Shown: positions 6,393 through 15,299, numbered from the stretch's first letter. The stretch is 16,731 nt of DNA from Clostridia bacterium (GCA_009776385.1 WRFT01000007.1:1-16731), one strand, 5' to 3'. The notes: generated from the letters alone by a model not told the origin. A program made the numbers and translations.

Positions 6393-7477
6393 CCATTGTA
6401 TACGCCATATTAATGCTTTTATTTCTCATCACCGTACACGAACTCGGGCATTTCACCGCCGCGCGTCTGACAGGCGTTCCCGTCAGGGAGTTTGCCGTGG
6501 GGTTGGGTCCGAAGCTGGTAAAATGGCATAGCCGGAAGTATGCGACAGTGTATGTTATCCGCCTGATACCGTTCGGCGGGTACTGTGCGTTTTATGACGA
6601 AGATAATGCGAATGCGGAAGATTCAGATAATCCGGACGCATACCATCGTCAGCCTGTTTATAAGCGGCTGATTACCATTGTAATGGGCGCCGGAATGAAC
6701 TTTATTGTAGCGATTTTGGCGGCGGCCATCCTGTTTTCGTTAATTACCCTATACGACCTTGTTCCCATAAAGGACTCGCTTTATATACACAGCGTGGACA
6801 GCGCTTCACCCGCGGGCGCGGCGGGGCTCATACCCGGCGATCAAATCATCACCATCAACGACGTCCCCATTGACCTAAACACACCGCAATCACTCATCGA
6901 TACGCTTAATACGCAAGCCGCTCTCAGTAACGAAATAGCGCTATGCATCCTTCGTGACGGCAGGGAGTTGGCGTTATCCGCCGTGCCGCGTTATATTCAG
7001 GGTGATTCTGCCCCCTATAAGCTGGGGGTAACCATCGCCATGCGGTCGGAGGCTGTCAATCACCGCCTTTTATCGCCAGGCGAAGTCGTGGAGGAAACCT
7101 TTAGTCTGTTCGCCTCGGCCTCGACAGCCGTGTTTCGTTCCATCGCGACAATTTTTACAAGCCGCGAAGGCATTGAAAACGTCGTAGGGCCGGTGGGGAT
7201 TGTTTCTATCATCGCCGATGTAACGGCCGATGAAGGCATAAGCGCTTTCGGTGAGCTGCTTATCCTTATATCCGTCAATTTAGGGCTGATGAATTTACTT
7301 CCCATACCCGGCTTGGATGGCAGCCGTATCTTGTTTGCGTTGATTGAGGGTGTCCGAAAAAAGCCTGTTCCACGCAGAATTGAATCTACCATCCACTTGG
7401 CGGGGTTCGCGCTTCTGCTGGGCCTGTTGGTATTATTAACCTATAAAGACATCGCCCGCTTGCTGGGGGGAGGTTGA
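6389..7477 (+). CDS. rseP: Site-2 metalloprotease RseP
   Basis: RseP-type enzymes cut transmembrane substrates inside the bilayer, for example anti-sigma factors and leftover signal peptides. The 362-residue protein has HELGH in the first membrane span (H17, E18, H21) and the third zinc ligand D310 in NLLPIPGLDG in a late span. A second span lies at about 97-120 and the last at about 333-351. One PDZ domain occupies about residues 128-200 (SASPAGAAGLIPGDQI). The ATG overlaps the dxr stop and is served by AAGGAGG (6376-6382), the strongest binding site in the operon. Its place between dxr and ispG matches the clostridial order. Which substrates it cleaves here cannot be told. Confidence 0.96.
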   Translation: MTIVYAILMLLFLITVHELGHFTAARLTGVPVREFAVGLGPKLVKWHSRKYATVYVIRLIPFGGYCAFYDEDNANAEDSDNPDAYHRQPVYKRLITIVMGAGMNFIVAILAAAILFSLITLYDLVPIKDSLYIHSVDSASPAGAAGLIPGDQIITINDVPIDLNTPQSLIDTLNTQAALSNEIALCILRDGRELALSAVPRYIQGDSAPYKLGVTIAMRSEAVNHRLLSPGEVVEETFSLFASASTAVFRSIATIFTSREGIENVVGPVGIVSIIADVTADEGISAFGELLILISVNLGLMNLLPIPGLDGSRILFALIEGVRKKPVPRRIESTIHLAGFALLLGLLVLLTYKDIARLLGGG

Positions 7478-7486
7478 TCTTTTAAC

Positions 7487-8545
7487 ATGCGTTTGACAAA
7501 AACAGTTTATGTAGGCGGTATTCCCATAGGCGGAGGCCATCCGGTCACCATTCAATCCATGACCAACACCGATACGGCGGATATCGAAGCAACCCTCGCT
7601 CAGATTACGGCGCTTCACAAGGCCGGATGCGATATGGTTCGTATAGCGGTTTATGACGAGGTTTGCGCGGACGCTGTGCGCCGCCTTTGCGAGCAAAGCC
7701 CGGTTCCGTTGATAGCGGATATACACTTTAACTATCATTTGGCCATTCGGGCTATAGAGAACGGCATTCAAAAGGTTAGAATTAATCCGGGCAACATCGG
7801 AGGCGCTTCCGCCGTGCGCGAACTGGCCGCATGCCTGAAAGCGCATCGTGTTCCGGTGCGTATCGGCGTCAATTCCGGTTCCATACAAAAGGCCATCCTT
7901 CAACGTGACGGCGGCATCACCCCCCGCGGCATGGTGGACTCCGCGCTCGAACACGCGCGTCTGCTGGAAAGCGAGGGGTTTGACGCTGTTGTTTTATCTT
8001 TAAAATCCTCCGATGTTACCACCACCTTTAATGCCTATACGCTGGCCGCTCAAAACTGTGATTATCCCCTGCATTTAGGCGTCACGGAGGCCGGGCTTCC
8101 GGAGCAGGGTACCGTCGCGTCCGCCATTGGTATCGGCGCGCTGCTTCTAAACGGTATCGGGGATACCCTGCGCGTGTCCTTGACAGGCGATCCGGTTCGG
8201 GAGGTTGAAGCGGCGGCGGCCATTTTAGAGGCGTTGAAAATACGCAGCGCGGGCGTTCGTCTCATTGCATGCCCTACCTGCGGGCGTTCTTGTATGGATG
8301 TGGAGCGTATCGCAAAGGCCGTTATGGCTGAGTTCCGCGGCATTCGCGTGCCCCTTACGCTTGCGGTTATGGGCTGCGCGGTAAACGGGCCCGGTGAGGC
8401 GCGTGAGGCGGATATCGGTTTGGCGGGTACGCCGGACGGCTGCGTCCTGTTTATGAAAGGAAGCCCATTAAAGAAGATAGAGGGCGATCCGGTCAACGCG
8501 CTTATCACGGCGGCGCGCACGTACATAAAGGAACTTGACCCATGA
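7487..8545 (+). CDS. ispG: 4-hydroxy-3-methylbut-2-enyl diphosphate synthase (flavodoxin type)
   Basis: IspG (GcpE) reduces 2-C-methyl-D-erythritol 2,4-cyclodiphosphate to HMBPP using a 4Fe-4S cluster, the penultimate MEP pathway step. The 352-residue product begins with the conserved VTIQSMTNTDT (20-30). The TIM-barrel part contains VRINPGNIGG (97-106) and SGSIQ (130-134). The C-terminal domain has the cluster ligands C262, C265 and C297 and the glutamate E304, in ACPTCGRSC and VMGCAVNGPGEA. It starts 9 bases after rseP with GGGGAGG overlapping the rseP end, at a rather long spacing of 13 bases. It ends in an ATGA overlap with polC. With dxr in the same operon, the two enzymes supply precursors used by uppS. 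Confidence 0.97.
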   Translation: MRLTKTVYVGGIPIGGGHPVTIQSMTNTDTADIEATLAQITALHKAGCDMVRIAVYDEVCADAVRRLCEQSPVPLIADIHFNYHLAIRAIENGIQKVRINPGNIGGASAVRELAACLKAHRVPVRIGVNSGSIQKAILQRDGGITPRGMVDSALEHARLLESEGFDAVVLSLKSSDVTTTFNAYTLAAQNCDYPLHLGVTEAGLPEQGTVASAIGIGALLLNGIGDTLRVSLTGDPVREVEAAAAILEALKIRSAGVRLIACPTCGRSCMDVERIAKAVMAEFRGIRVPLTLAVMGCAVNGPGEAREADIGLAGTPDGCVLFMKGSPLKKIEGDPVNALITAARTYIKELDP

Positions 8546-11500
8546 CTTATGAACAATTGCTGGACCGGATATACACGGCGCATCCGGGGCTTGAAGGGAA
8601 GCTGGACTGTGAAAGCGTCGCCTTTCACAGGCGTACCGCGCAGGCTTATATCACGTTTTTATCCGATGTATTGGTTGGTGAGGACGTGTTTCTTTCAATT
8701 AAAAGAATATTGCAAAAGGCCTTCCCTCGCTTACGCATTTCTGTTCGCATCACATCCCCCGCCTTAAAGGACGCCTTTCTTGAAAACCCTACGGCATACC
8801 TGTTTATTTTAAAATCCTTCTTGCTACGCAATTTCCCAGTTGCCGCGGCATGGGTTGACGCGATAGGGTGGCAAATGCATCAAGGCGCGTTGACGTTAGA
8901 GTTCCCCGATAGCCTGACTTTAAAATACGCGGAGAACAACGCTATAGCAGACAGGCTGCGCAAGGCGATACAGGAGGTTTTCAGAGCCGATGTTACCATC
9001 CGCTATATGGTAAAGGAAACCGAGCAAGAGCATCCCCCACAGCTGCCGGTAACCGTCTGGGAAGAGGATGAACGCTTTATCGCGCAAATTATTGAGCGCG
9101 AGAATAACAACGCGCCCGGGAATGGTAAAAACGGGCGAAACCGCGAACAGCATCTATACGGCCGCGCTATCGGCAAAGGAAACCCCGTGCCGATAAACAG
9201 TTTGAAAAATGACTCCGGTGTGGTCCTCATTCAGGGTGATGTTTCCGCGACGGAGATGAGGGAACTGCCGGGTGGTGAAAAACTGCTGGTATCTTTTATC
9301 TTGACGGATGATACCTCCTCCGTTTCCTGTAAACTTTTTATACGGTACCAGAGCCGTAACGACAGGCGTTATGACGATATCACCGTATCGGATGCGGAAC
9401 GATCCGCCGCATGGGATAAGGCATCCGATTTTAAAGAGAACATCCGCATCCGCGCGCGCGGGGAATGCGCGTATGACAAGTTTGAAAACGATCTGGTGTT
9501 CACCATTCGCTCCGCCAAACAAATAGCGGTAAAAGAACGGATGGATAACGCGCCCGAAAAACGCGTCGAACTGCATGCGCACACACGCATGTCCGCCATG
9601 GACGCATTAACCGACACGAAGGCTTTAATTGAAAGAGCCGCGCAATGGGGCCATAGCGCCGTTGCCATCACCGATCACGGCGTTGTACAAGCCTTTCCCG
9701 CTGCCTTTACGGCGGCCAAAGAGAACCATATCAAACTTATTCCCGGCTGTGAGGCTTACTTAACGCAAGAAGCGGAAGCGGTTTGCAACGGCGACGGGCG
9801 CGCCCTTTCAGAACCTATTGTTGTTTTATGGCTCAAGGCATCCGGCCCGGATATACGGGAAGACCGCTTAACCGCCATCGGGGCAGTAAAAATAGGAAAC
9901 AACACGGTTATCGACTCGGTCTTTTTTCAAGAGGGTCACGAGGCCGCGGGGGATTCCGACAGCTCAAGTACCGGGCAGCAATTGCCCGCATCCTCATTGC
10001 CGGAAAAAGCCCTTAGGGAACTTTACCGTTTTATGGAGGGCTGCTCGCTGGCGACGCACAGCGTCGCGTTTGAGTACGCCATGCTGGCCGCCGAGTTCAA
10101 ACGGCTCGGCCTGCATTTTTCAGGCCCGGTGCTGGACACGCTGACCATTGCCAGACGGATGTATCCCCAATTATCGCGGCATAAACTGAAAACAATTTGC
10201 AGATGGCTGAAAATATCATATAAAGAGGATGAAGGCGTTCGTACCGCCGCCGCCGCGTTGGCGCAATGCTTGTTACGCATGATTGAAGACGCCCGGGCAA
10301 CCGGCGCCGAATCGCTTAACCAACTGCAAGAAACGCTGCGTTCCGGTACCGTCGGGTATAACACGCACATCGTTCTTCTGGCTAAGAACCAAACAGGTGT
10401 GGAGAATCTGTATCGCATCGTATCGCAGGCGCATTTGAAATACCATCGGAAAACACCGAATATCCCAAGGCATGTGCTGCAGGAATGCCGTGAAGGCCTG
10501 CTGTTGGGCTCCGCCTGCGAGTCCGGCGAGTTGTTTCAAGCGGTTTTAAACGGTGAAGAAGACGATAAACTGATACAAATCGCCTCTTTTTATGATTATC
10601 TGGAAATACAGCCCACCGCCAACAACCTGTTTTTAATTGATGAAGGCCGGGTAAAGGATGAAGAAACCTTACGAGACATGAACCGTAAGCTGTTTGAACT
10701 GGGCGAACGGCTTGCAAAACCGGTTATCGCCGCCGGAGACGTCCATTTTTTGGAGCCGCGGGACGCGGTTTTCCGCGCCGTTATTCAAGACAGCCAAGGA
10801 TATAAGGACAGTGACCGGCAGCCGCCGCTCTATTTTAAAACAACGGAAGAGATGCTGGAAGCGTTTTCCTACTTAGGCGCTGAAAATGCCCTCAAGGTTG
10901 TGGTCACCAACCCGCGGCGCATCGCCGAGAGCGTGTCCGGACAGATACGGTTATTCCCCGAACTTCCCGAAGGCAAGGAAACCTTTCAACCGTATATTCC
11001 CGGCTCCGAGGAAGCCATTACTTCCATGGCAAGAGAACGGGCGCGCGAATGGTACGGTAATGAGTTGCCCGAAATTGTATCAGACCGTCTTGAGCAGGAG
11101 CTTGACGCCATAACCCGTTATGATTTTTCCACACTCTATTTCATTGCCTGCCGGCTTGTTTCCACCACCGTAGCAAATGGTTTCGCGGTGGGGTCACGCG
11201 GCTCGGTAGGTTCTTCGTTTGCGGCAAGAATGTGCGGTATTACGGAGGTCAACCCCCTTCCGCCGCATTACCGCTGCAGGGCATGCCGGAAAGGCTATTT
11301 TGACGAGGAGACCGGCGCGTTTTTTACGGGCCCTGATATGCCGGACCGTACCTGCCCCGAATGCGGCGAAAAGCTGATAAAGGACGGATACCACATTCCT
11401 TTCGAGGTCTTTTTAGGTTTCAAAGGGGATAAAGTGCCGGATATCGACTTGAATTTTCCGGGTGAGTATCAGGCGACCGCGCATAAACACGTAGAGGAGA

Positions 11501-12858
11501 TTGTAGGCGACGCGGGCCGGGTTTACCGCGCGGGTACAATTAATAAACTCGCGGAAAAGACAACGCAAGCATACGCCAGAAAGTTCTTGGAAAAACGCGA
11601 TCTGTACACCGGAGAGGCGGAGGTAAAACGCTTGGCGGCCGGCTGCACGGGCGTTAAAAAAACAACGGGCCAGCACCCAGGCGGCATGGTCATCATCCCC
11701 AGTAACTACGATGTTTACAGTTTTACGGCCATGCAACACCCGGCTGATAATCCGGATAAGGGCATTATCACCACGCATATTGATTTTGAATCCATGCACG
11801 ATACCTTGGTGAAGCTGGATATACTGGGGCATGATAACCCCAGCATGATATACGAATTGGAAAACTTAACCCATATCCGCGCGGACGATTTGCCGCTGGA
11901 TGACCCGCAATGCCTGTCTCTCTTTACAGGGCCTGAAGCGTTAGGCGTCAGCGCGGAAGATATCGGCTGCGCTACGGGCACCCTGGGCATACCGGAGTTC
12001 GGTACGGAGTTTGTACGCGGGATGTTGGAGGAGACCAAACCTAAAACCGTTCAAGAGCTTATTTGTATATCCGGCCTTTCTCACGGGACAAATGTATGGA
12101 GGGGCAACACGCAAGATATTATCAAAGCCGGCATCGCACCCCTAAAAGACTGCATCTGCACGCGAGAAGACATCATGCTGGGGTTGATTCGCAAGGGCGT
12201 GGATACCAAGATGGCCTTTGACACCATGGAGCATGTCCGCAGAGGCAAAGGGCTGACGCCGGCGATGGAAGAGGCGATGCTTGAAGCGGGCGTGTCGGCG
12301 TGGTTTATAGATAGCTGTAAAAAAATTCAATACATGTTTCCTAAAGGGCATGCCGTAGCCTATGTGATGGGGGCTCTTCGCATCGCATGGTATAAGATAT
12401 ACCGGCCAACCGCATACTACGCCGCCTATTTTACCATCCGGGGGGACGGATTTGACGCGACGCGCATGCTTTCAAGCCCTAATGTCATCCGTGAAACGCT
12501 GGAAGGGTACCGCACGCGGAAACAAAAAATCACGGCGAAGGAACGAACAGAGATCATCGCCTGGGAACTGGTGTTGGAAATGCGTCTGCGGGGCATCTCC
12601 TTCCTGCCATGCGACCTGTATAAGTCCGACGTCAGCCGTTTTATCATAGAAGACGAAAACTTGCGCGTACCTTTTACCTCCCTGACAGGCGTGGGCGCAA
12701 CCGCGGCGCAGAACATTGTCAAGGAAAGGGAAACGCCCTTTATATCCATAGAAGACCTAAAGAAACGCGCCAAGGTGCCTTCCGACGCCATCGCGCTGCT
12801 TCGCACCCACGGCTGCTTGCGCGGGCTGGATGAATACTCGCAGGTATCCATGTTTTAA
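8542..12858 (+). CDS. polC: DNA polymerase III alpha subunit, PolC type, with apparently inactive exonuclease domain
   Basis: PolC is the replicative polymerase of low-GC Gram-positive bacteria. The 1438-residue product has normal family length. Order: N-terminal domains (about 1-200), OB fold (about 205-330), PHP domain split by an inserted exonuclease domain (PHP 341-415 and from about 600; exonuclease about 425-590), zinc finger C912, C915, C938, C941, palm aspartates D967 and D969 (PDIDLNFPGEYQ) and D1093 (VKLDILGHDNP), TGQHPGG, and a C-terminal QVSMF clamp-binding tail. PHP metal ligands appear complete: H345, H347, D354, H379, E404, H609, C659, D733, H735. By contrast, the exonuclease catalytic positions appear lost: W430 and K432 for D and E of motif I, E511 for D of motif II, E564 and A569 for H and D of motif III. 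AAAGGA lies about 9 bases before the ATG, which overlaps the ispG stop. Confidence 0.97.
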   Translation: MTYEQLLDRIYTAHPGLEGKLDCESVAFHRRTAQAYITFLSDVLVGEDVFLSIKRILQKAFPRLRISVRITSPALKDAFLENPTAYLFILKSFLLRNFPVAAAWVDAIGWQMHQGALTLEFPDSLTLKYAENNAIADRLRKAIQEVFRADVTIRYMVKETEQEHPPQLPVTVWEEDERFIAQIIERENNNAPGNGKNGRNREQHLYGRAIGKGNPVPINSLKNDSGVVLIQGDVSATEMRELPGGEKLLVSFILTDDTSSVSCKLFIRYQSRNDRRYDDITVSDAERSAAWDKASDFKENIRIRARGECAYDKFENDLVFTIRSAKQIAVKERMDNAPEKRVELHAHTRMSAMDALTDTKALIERAAQWGHSAVAITDHGVVQAFPAAFTAAKENHIKLIPGCEAYLTQEAEAVCNGDGRALSEPIVVLWLKASGPDIREDRLTAIGAVKIGNNTVIDSVFFQEGHEAAGDSDSSSTGQQLPASSLPEKALRELYRFMEGCSLATHSVAFEYAMLAAEFKRLGLHFSGPVLDTLTIARRMYPQLSRHKLKTICRWLKISYKEDEGVRTAAAALAQCLLRMIEDARATGAESLNQLQETLRSGTVGYNTHIVLLAKNQTGVENLYRIVSQAHLKYHRKTPNIPRHVLQECREGLLLGSACESGELFQAVLNGEEDDKLIQIASFYDYLEIQPTANNLFLIDEGRVKDEETLRDMNRKLFELGERLAKPVIAAGDVHFLEPRDAVFRAVIQDSQGYKDSDRQPPLYFKTTEEMLEAFSYLGAENALKVVVTNPRRIAESVSGQIRLFPELPEGKETFQPYIPGSEEAITSMARERAREWYGNELPEIVSDRLEQELDAITRYDFSTLYFIACRLVSTTVANGFAVGSRGSVGSSFAARMCGITEVNPLPPHYRCRACRKGYFDEETGAFFTGPDMPDRTCPECGEKLIKDGYHIPFEVFLGFKGDKVPDIDLNFPGEYQATAHKHVEEIVGDAGRVYRAGTINKLAEKTTQAYARKFLEKRDLYTGEAEVKRLAAGCTGVKKTTGQHPGGMVIIPSNYDVYSFTAMQHPADNPDKGIITTHIDFESMHDTLVKLDILGHDNPSMIYELENLTHIRADDLPLDDPQCLSLFTGPEALGVSAEDIGCATGTLGIPEFGTEFVRGMLEETKPKTVQELICISGLSHGTNVWRGNTQDIIKAGIAPLKDCICTREDIMLGLIRKGVDTKMAFDTMEHVRRGKGLTPAMEEAMLEAGVSAWFIDSCKKIQYMFPKGHAVAYVMGALRIAWYKIYRPTAYYAAYFTIRGDGFDATRMLSSPNVIRETLEGYRTRKQKITAKERTEIIAWELVLEMRLRGISFLPCDLYKSDVSRFIIEDENLRVPFTSLTGVGATAAQNIVKERETPFISIEDLKKRAKVPSDAIALLRTHGCLRGLDEYSQVSMF

Positions 12859-12877
12859 GGCAACATGCCCATGCCGG

Positions 12878-13171
12878 TTACGCGTTGCGCGGGTCCCTAT
12901 TCACGGCGGGCTTCGCGTCCGCGTTAATCCATGTCAATTCCATGCGGTCGAAGGAAACGCTGTCGATAAACTGGCCGGGCAGGAACCGCGTGAGTGAGAA
13001 GCATTCCCACTCGCGCAGATTATGCGGAAGCCATATGGGTTTGCTGATATCTAATCGTTCACAGATGGCGTTCAGCACGGCGGCGGCGTCTTCCCGCGCG
13101 CAGGGCTCCGTAGCCTGCCCTGTTATTTTTCCGCGCCGCATAAGCCTTACCCAAACGGATGTTTCAGCCAT
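12878..13171 (-). CDS. Small conserved-looking protein of unknown function
   Basis: A 97-residue cytoplasmic protein. It opens with a beta-like MAETSVWVRLMRRGKI, has a helical segment REDAAAVLNAICERLDI, then PIWLPHNLREWECFSLTRFL and FDRMELTWINAD. I recall similar small clostridial proteins with the arrangement 'xxPIWLxxxxxEFxxFxxTRFxxxxFxExVxFDxxxIxxI', none with a known function; that recollection could not be checked. The ATG at 13171 lies inside the end of the glycosyltransferase gene (8-base overlap), with GGGAGGG about 9 bases upstream, so the two are probably translated together. The stop codon faces the polC stop only 19 bases away. Confidence 0.8.
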   Translation of the reverse strand: MAETSVWVRLMRRGKITGQATEPCAREDAAAVLNAICERLDISKPIWLPHNLREWECFSLTRFLPGQFIDSVSFDRMELTWINADAKPAVNRDPRNA

Positions 13172-14129
13172 CCTGAAGGCCCTCCCGCTCGTCCAGTACC
13201 GATTCGATGATGTACCGCGGCCGCTGTTTCGTTTCTTGATATATCTTTCCGATATACTCGCCGATGAGCCCCAGACACATGATTTGGACGCCGCCCAGCG
13301 CCCAGATAGAGCAGGCGAGCGTCGTCCAGCCCGGCACGGTATCCCCTGAGGCATTTTTAAAAAGAAAGACGATGACCATCACCAAACTGATTAAGAAGAT
13401 TAAGGCGCCCAGTACCGCAATCAGCCGGATGGGGCGAACACTGAATGAAGTGATGCCGTCCAGCGCCAACGCGAGCATTCTTTTAAGCGGGTACTTCGAT
13501 ACGCCAGCGAAACGCTCGCGTCTTGCATACGGCACAACGGCGGTACGAAACCCCACCAGCGGAATCATGCCGCGCAGAAACAGATGTACTTCCCGGTATT
13601 CGGCCAGCGCATCCAGGGCACGGCGGCTCATCAAGCGGTAATCCGCGTGGTTATAGACAATATTGACCCCCATCGCCTTCATGAAGGTATAAAACCCGTG
13701 CGCGGTTACGCGTTTGAATGCGGTATCTGTCGTCCGTTCTATTCGAACACCGTAAACGATATCACAGCCGGCTTTGTACTCGGCCAGCATCGCGTCCACC
13801 GCGTTGATATCATCCTGTAAGTCGGCATCCATGGAGATGCACACATCACAGCGTTCCCGTACGGTCATCAAACCGGCCAGCAGCGCGTTTTGATGCCCGC
13901 GGTTGCGTGACAGGTTGACGCCTGAAAAGATGGGATTGGTTTGATGCAGCGCCTCAATAAGCGGCCATGTCTTGTCCTTTGAGCCGTCATTAACAAAAAG
14001 GATACGGCTGTCCGCCGCAATCTGCCCGGCAGCCATCAGCGACTCCAGCTTTTGTAAAAGCCTTTGAGCCGTTTCATGAATGACTTCTTCCTCGTTATAG
14101 CAGGGAACCACGCAATACAGCCTGTCCAT
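13164..14129 (-). CDS. GtrB/DPM1-like family 2 glycosyltransferase with two C-terminal membrane spans
   Basis: This 321-residue protein should move a sugar from a nucleotide sugar onto a polyprenyl phosphate at the inner membrane face, as GtrB, ArnC and Dpm1 relatives do. The GT-A fold is shown by YCVVPCYNEEEVI (5-17), FVNDGSKDKTW (45-55), SRNRGHQNALLAGL (74-87) and the DxD in SMDADLQDD (D101, D103). After DYRLMSRRAL (163-172) and SKYPLKRML (211-219) come two membrane helices, about 234-257 and 267-293. The ATG at 14129 is chosen because GGAGG lies 6 bases upstream; an in-frame ATG at 14177 lacks this. The donor sugar and final acceptor cannot be read from sequence. The 102-base gap before it shows no strong promoter. 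Confidence 0.92.
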   Translation of the reverse strand: MDRLYCVVPCYNEEEVIHETAQRLLQKLESLMAAGQIAADSRILFVNDGSKDKTWPLIEALHQTNPIFSGVNLSRNRGHQNALLAGLMTVRERCDVCISMDADLQDDINAVDAMLAEYKAGCDIVYGVRIERTTDTAFKRVTAHGFYTFMKAMGVNIVYNHADYRLMSRRALDALAEYREVHLFLRGMIPLVGFRTAVVPYARRERFAGVSKYPLKRMLALALDGITSFSVRPIRLIAVLGALIFLISLVMVIVFLFKNASGDTVPGWTTLACSIWALGGVQIMCLGLIGEYIGKIYQETKQRPRYIIESVLDEREGLQDG

Positions 14130-14215
14130 CACACACCTCCGGAATCGCAAGCGTACAAGCACGATATATGCAGTCATTTTCGCCTGAATCGGTTACGTTA
14201 AACAAGTAAAACTGA

Positions 14216-14233
14216 AAGCTGCCTATACAGCTT
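14216..14233 (-). terminator. Weak hairpin after pilT
   Basis: AAGCTG and CAGCTT form a 6-bp stem with a 6-base loop overlapping the pilT stop codon. On the minus strand it is followed by TCAGTTTTACTTGTTT, a broken T-rich stretch. It may be an inefficient terminator or attenuator between pilT and the glycosyltransferase. Confidence 0.3.
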
Positions 14234-15299
14234 ATCCCAATGCCGTCATTCTTTTAAGCATCGTCTCCGGATTAATGGAGAAGGACAGCGCGTTCTCTCT
14301 GGTGATGCGGTTATCCTTGTAAAGCCGTAATAAATCGCCGTCCATCGTTTGCATGCCTTCTGCGGCGCTGGAATAAATGACATTATCTATTTGATGCGAT
14401 TTCCCGTCGCGGATGAGGTTTTGAATGGCGGGTGTGACGATCATCACTTCTAAAGCGGGCGTTAGTTTTCCGTCGGTCGTGGGCACTAACTGCTGAGAAA
14501 CGACAGCCCTTAAAACCATTGACAGCTGAATACGTATCTGCTGCTGCTGGGCCGCGGGGAAGGAATCCAATATACGGTCTACCGTTTGCGCGGCGCCGAC
14601 GGTATGCAGCGTTGAGAAAATGAGCTGCCCCGTTTCGGCCGCGGATATGGCGGTTGAGATGGTTTCAAAATCGCGCATTTCTCCCAGCAGAATGACATTG
14701 GGCGATTGCCGAAGCGCGGCGCGGAGCGCCTTTTCATAAGACACCGTGTCGCTGGGAACTTCACGCTGGCTGACGATGGATTGTTTGTGGGGATGCAAAA
14801 ACTCTATCGGGTCTTCCAGGGTAATGATGTGATCCTGACGCTCGTTGTTAATTTTATCAATCAGACAGGCCAGCGTGGTGGATTTACCGCTGCCGGCGGC
14901 GCCCGTTACCAGTACAATGCCTTTTCTGAATTGCGCAAATTTTAATACATTTTCAGGCACGCTTAAGGATTTCGGATCCGGAAGGCCAACCGCCACCAAA
15001 CGGATGACACTGGCAATCGTGCCGCGCTGTTTGTACGCGTTACAGCGAAAACGGCCCATGTTTTGCACGGAGAAAGAGAAATCATCGTCGCCCGTATCCA
15101 GCAGTTTGCCCATATCTCTGGCGCCGGAATGGTTGTAAATGGATCGGACAAGCTCTTCCGTATCCGGCGGGAGCAGTTTCTGCTCTCCGATGGGTACCAC
15201 CTGGCCTCCGATGCGCATGGTGATGGGTGAGCCGGGTAAAATAAACACATCCGCGGCCCGTTTATTCAGTGCAATTTGAAGCATTTCAGATAATTCCAA
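14232..15299 (-). CDS. pilT: Type IV pilus retraction ATPase PilT
   Basis: PilT is a cytoplasmic hexameric ATPase that depolymerises the type IV pilus, giving twitching motility and pilus-driven DNA uptake. The 355-residue product has normal length, with an N-terminal PAS-like domain (1-100). Its ATPase motifs are Walker A GAAGSGKST (133-141), the Asp box ITLEDPIEF with E162, Walker B VILLGEMRD (202-210) and the His box STLHTVGAAQTVDRI (229-243). AIQNLIRDGK (291-300) matches the AIRNLIREGK hallmark that separates PilT from the extension ATPase PilB. The start is a TTG at 15299, which gives the usual PilT N-terminus (MELSEMLQIALNKRAADVFI). AAGGGG lies upstream, and an ATG at 15284 is an alternative. 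It is the last gene of the pilus group in view. Confidence 0.95.
   Translation of the reverse strand: MELSEMLQIALNKRAADVFILPGSPITMRIGGQVVPIGEQKLLPPDTEELVRSIYNHSGARDMGKLLDTGDDDFSFSVQNMGRFRCNAYKQRGTIASVIRLVAVGLPDPKSLSVPENVLKFAQFRKGIVLVTGAAGSGKSTTLACLIDKINNERQDHIITLEDPIEFLHPHKQSIVSQREVPSDTVSYEKALRAALRQSPNVILLGEMRDFETISTAISAAETGQLIFSTLHTVGAAQTVDRILDSFPAAQQQQIRIQLSMVLRAVVSQQLVPTTDGKLTPALEVMIVTPAIQNLIRDGKSHQIDNVIYSSAAEGMQTMDGDLLRLYKDNRITRENALSFSINPETMLKRMTALG

Noticed and set aside
14130..14231. A separate promoter for the glycosyltransferase gene in the gap after pilT
   Set aside because: A TATATC box is present but no matching -35 hexamer lies at a suitable distance, so it was not called.
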